DNA of 64,000 nt from Bacillota bacterium. GTDB lineage: Bacteria > Bacillota_I > Bacilli_A > RF39 > UBA660. The stretch spans positions 923,811-987,810 of the forward strand of contig SVAI01000001.1 of NCBI GenBank assembly GCA_015059495.1, given 5' to 3'. Shown here in pieces: positions 63,646 to 64,000 of this stretch (its first letter is position 1; each line of letters opens with the position of its first letter). The position numbers were made by a program, and so were the translations under genes. Under the pieces are notes generated by a model. The model ran no database searches and was not told where the DNA came from. It saw nothing but the letters and a program-made list of their open reading frames with translations.

Positions 63646-64000
63646 TTAATAGCTCCTTCCTTCATATAATGTAAAAAGTGAGTTAGTAGTTTTACCTAAA
63701 TATGAGAACATATCAAAATTATCTAATGTTTCATATTCACAGTTATAAGTAGATAAATATTTATTGAAAGTTGAAGGATCATTAAGTATATCAGTAGTAC
63801 TGATAATAACTTTATTAATACCGTTATCTTTTAAATCAGTTAATAAACTATTAAGTTCAGGTCGCCCCATACCATAATCACTTATAAAGTCTTTATATAC
63901 TTTCTTTACTTTATATGATTTTAAGTCACAATATTTCTTTAATCTATTTAGTTGATCCATTGTAGACTCTTCATCATTTCCATAAATGTATATAAATACT
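63646..64000 (-). pseudogene. Degenerate serine recombinase N-terminal domain, runs off the right edge
   Basis: The track begins at 63960, but the reading frame continues upstream to the window edge: YIYGNDEESTMDQLNRLK. Aligned with the active recombinase, the catalytic region is YGND where LYKRVSTDDQ is expected, so the Ser and its Arg are lost. The segment VIISTTDILNDPS stands where LKLDRITRD occurs, so the second catalytic arginine set is lost too. It keeps the fold around the dimer interface (GRPELNSLLTDLKDNGIN). I call it a catalytically dead recombinase, perhaps an accessory subunit or a decaying copy; the true start and any further length lie outside the window. Confidence 0.65.

Noticed and set aside
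1-64000. Mycoplasma genetic code
   Set aside because: TGA works as a stop in ftsX and the serine-hydrolase gene, and tryptophan is TGG throughout.
1-64000. CRISPR array, tRNA or rRNA genes
   Set aside because: No regularly spaced repeats with unique spacers were seen, and no cloverleaf or rRNA motif was recognised by eye; a tRNAscan-type search would settle the tRNA question.

Overview
The window reads as a chromosomal segment of a very AT-rich, Gram-positive-type bacterium: low-GC Bacillota, most like the uncultured gut Bacilli related to the Mollicutes (RF39-type). Clues are the gene content (whiA, ftsEX with an M23 hydrolase, long-form HPF, femAB, yitT, clpP, str operon), strong AAAGGAGG/AGGTGAT ribosome binding sites, and many extended -10 promoters (TGnTATAAT). 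TGA is used as a stop codon (ftsX, the serine hydrolase before ung), so this is not the Mycoplasma code. The lineage is an inference from gene content. Three genes probably start at a non-ATG codon other than those in the ORF track, and many track starts have been moved inward to an ATG with a ribosome binding site.

Layout. 1-10 kb: 3' truncated uvrB, pgk, two tandem TasA-like surface proteins, TGS/uridine-kinase-like gene, gap, and a large membrane protein. 10-20 kb: clpP (apparently starting at ATA), kinase-fold gene with whiA, yitT-ftsE-ftsX-M23 division operon, MBL hydrolase, LemA-like protein, ung with a beta-lactamase-fold hydrolase. 20-33 kb: pyk, secA, hpf, a cold-shock gene, GH25 lysozyme, UvrD-like helicase, an unusual convergent RNA locus with a 22-residue hydrophobic peptide, enolase, DUF308 protein, FemAB. 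33-45 kb: tuf, fusA, rpsG, rpsL, membrane-anchored alpha/beta hydrolase, exported bactofilin-like protein, L-lactate dehydrogenase, CtpE-type P-type ATPase, GT-C enzyme. 45-56 kb: flavin reductase/PCP_red-like fusion and a duplicated module of hybrid histidine kinase plus PlsC-like acyltransferase behind an ATP-grasp gene. 56-62 kb: secreted GH5 glycanase with a dockerin-like tail, GT2, Cys-rich and lipoprotein genes separated by a repeated intergenic element. 62-64 kb: one intact large serine recombinase and one catalytically degenerate partner running off the right edge, marking a probable mobile-element border.

How it fits together. pgk, gap, pyk, eno and ldh give lower glycolysis ending in lactate, consistent with a fermentative cell. 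SecA, FtsEX/M23, FemAB, GH25, LemA, TasA-like proteins, bactofilin-like protein and the GH5 enzyme describe an active envelope and secretion programme. The observations most worth a second look are the 29.1-29.4 kb convergent RNA/small-peptide locus, the ATA start of clpP, the duplicated kinase/acyltransferase module with a shared promoter sequence, the repeated intergenic element at 59-61 kb, and the paired active/inactive serine recombinases. No tRNA, rRNA or CRISPR array was seen.
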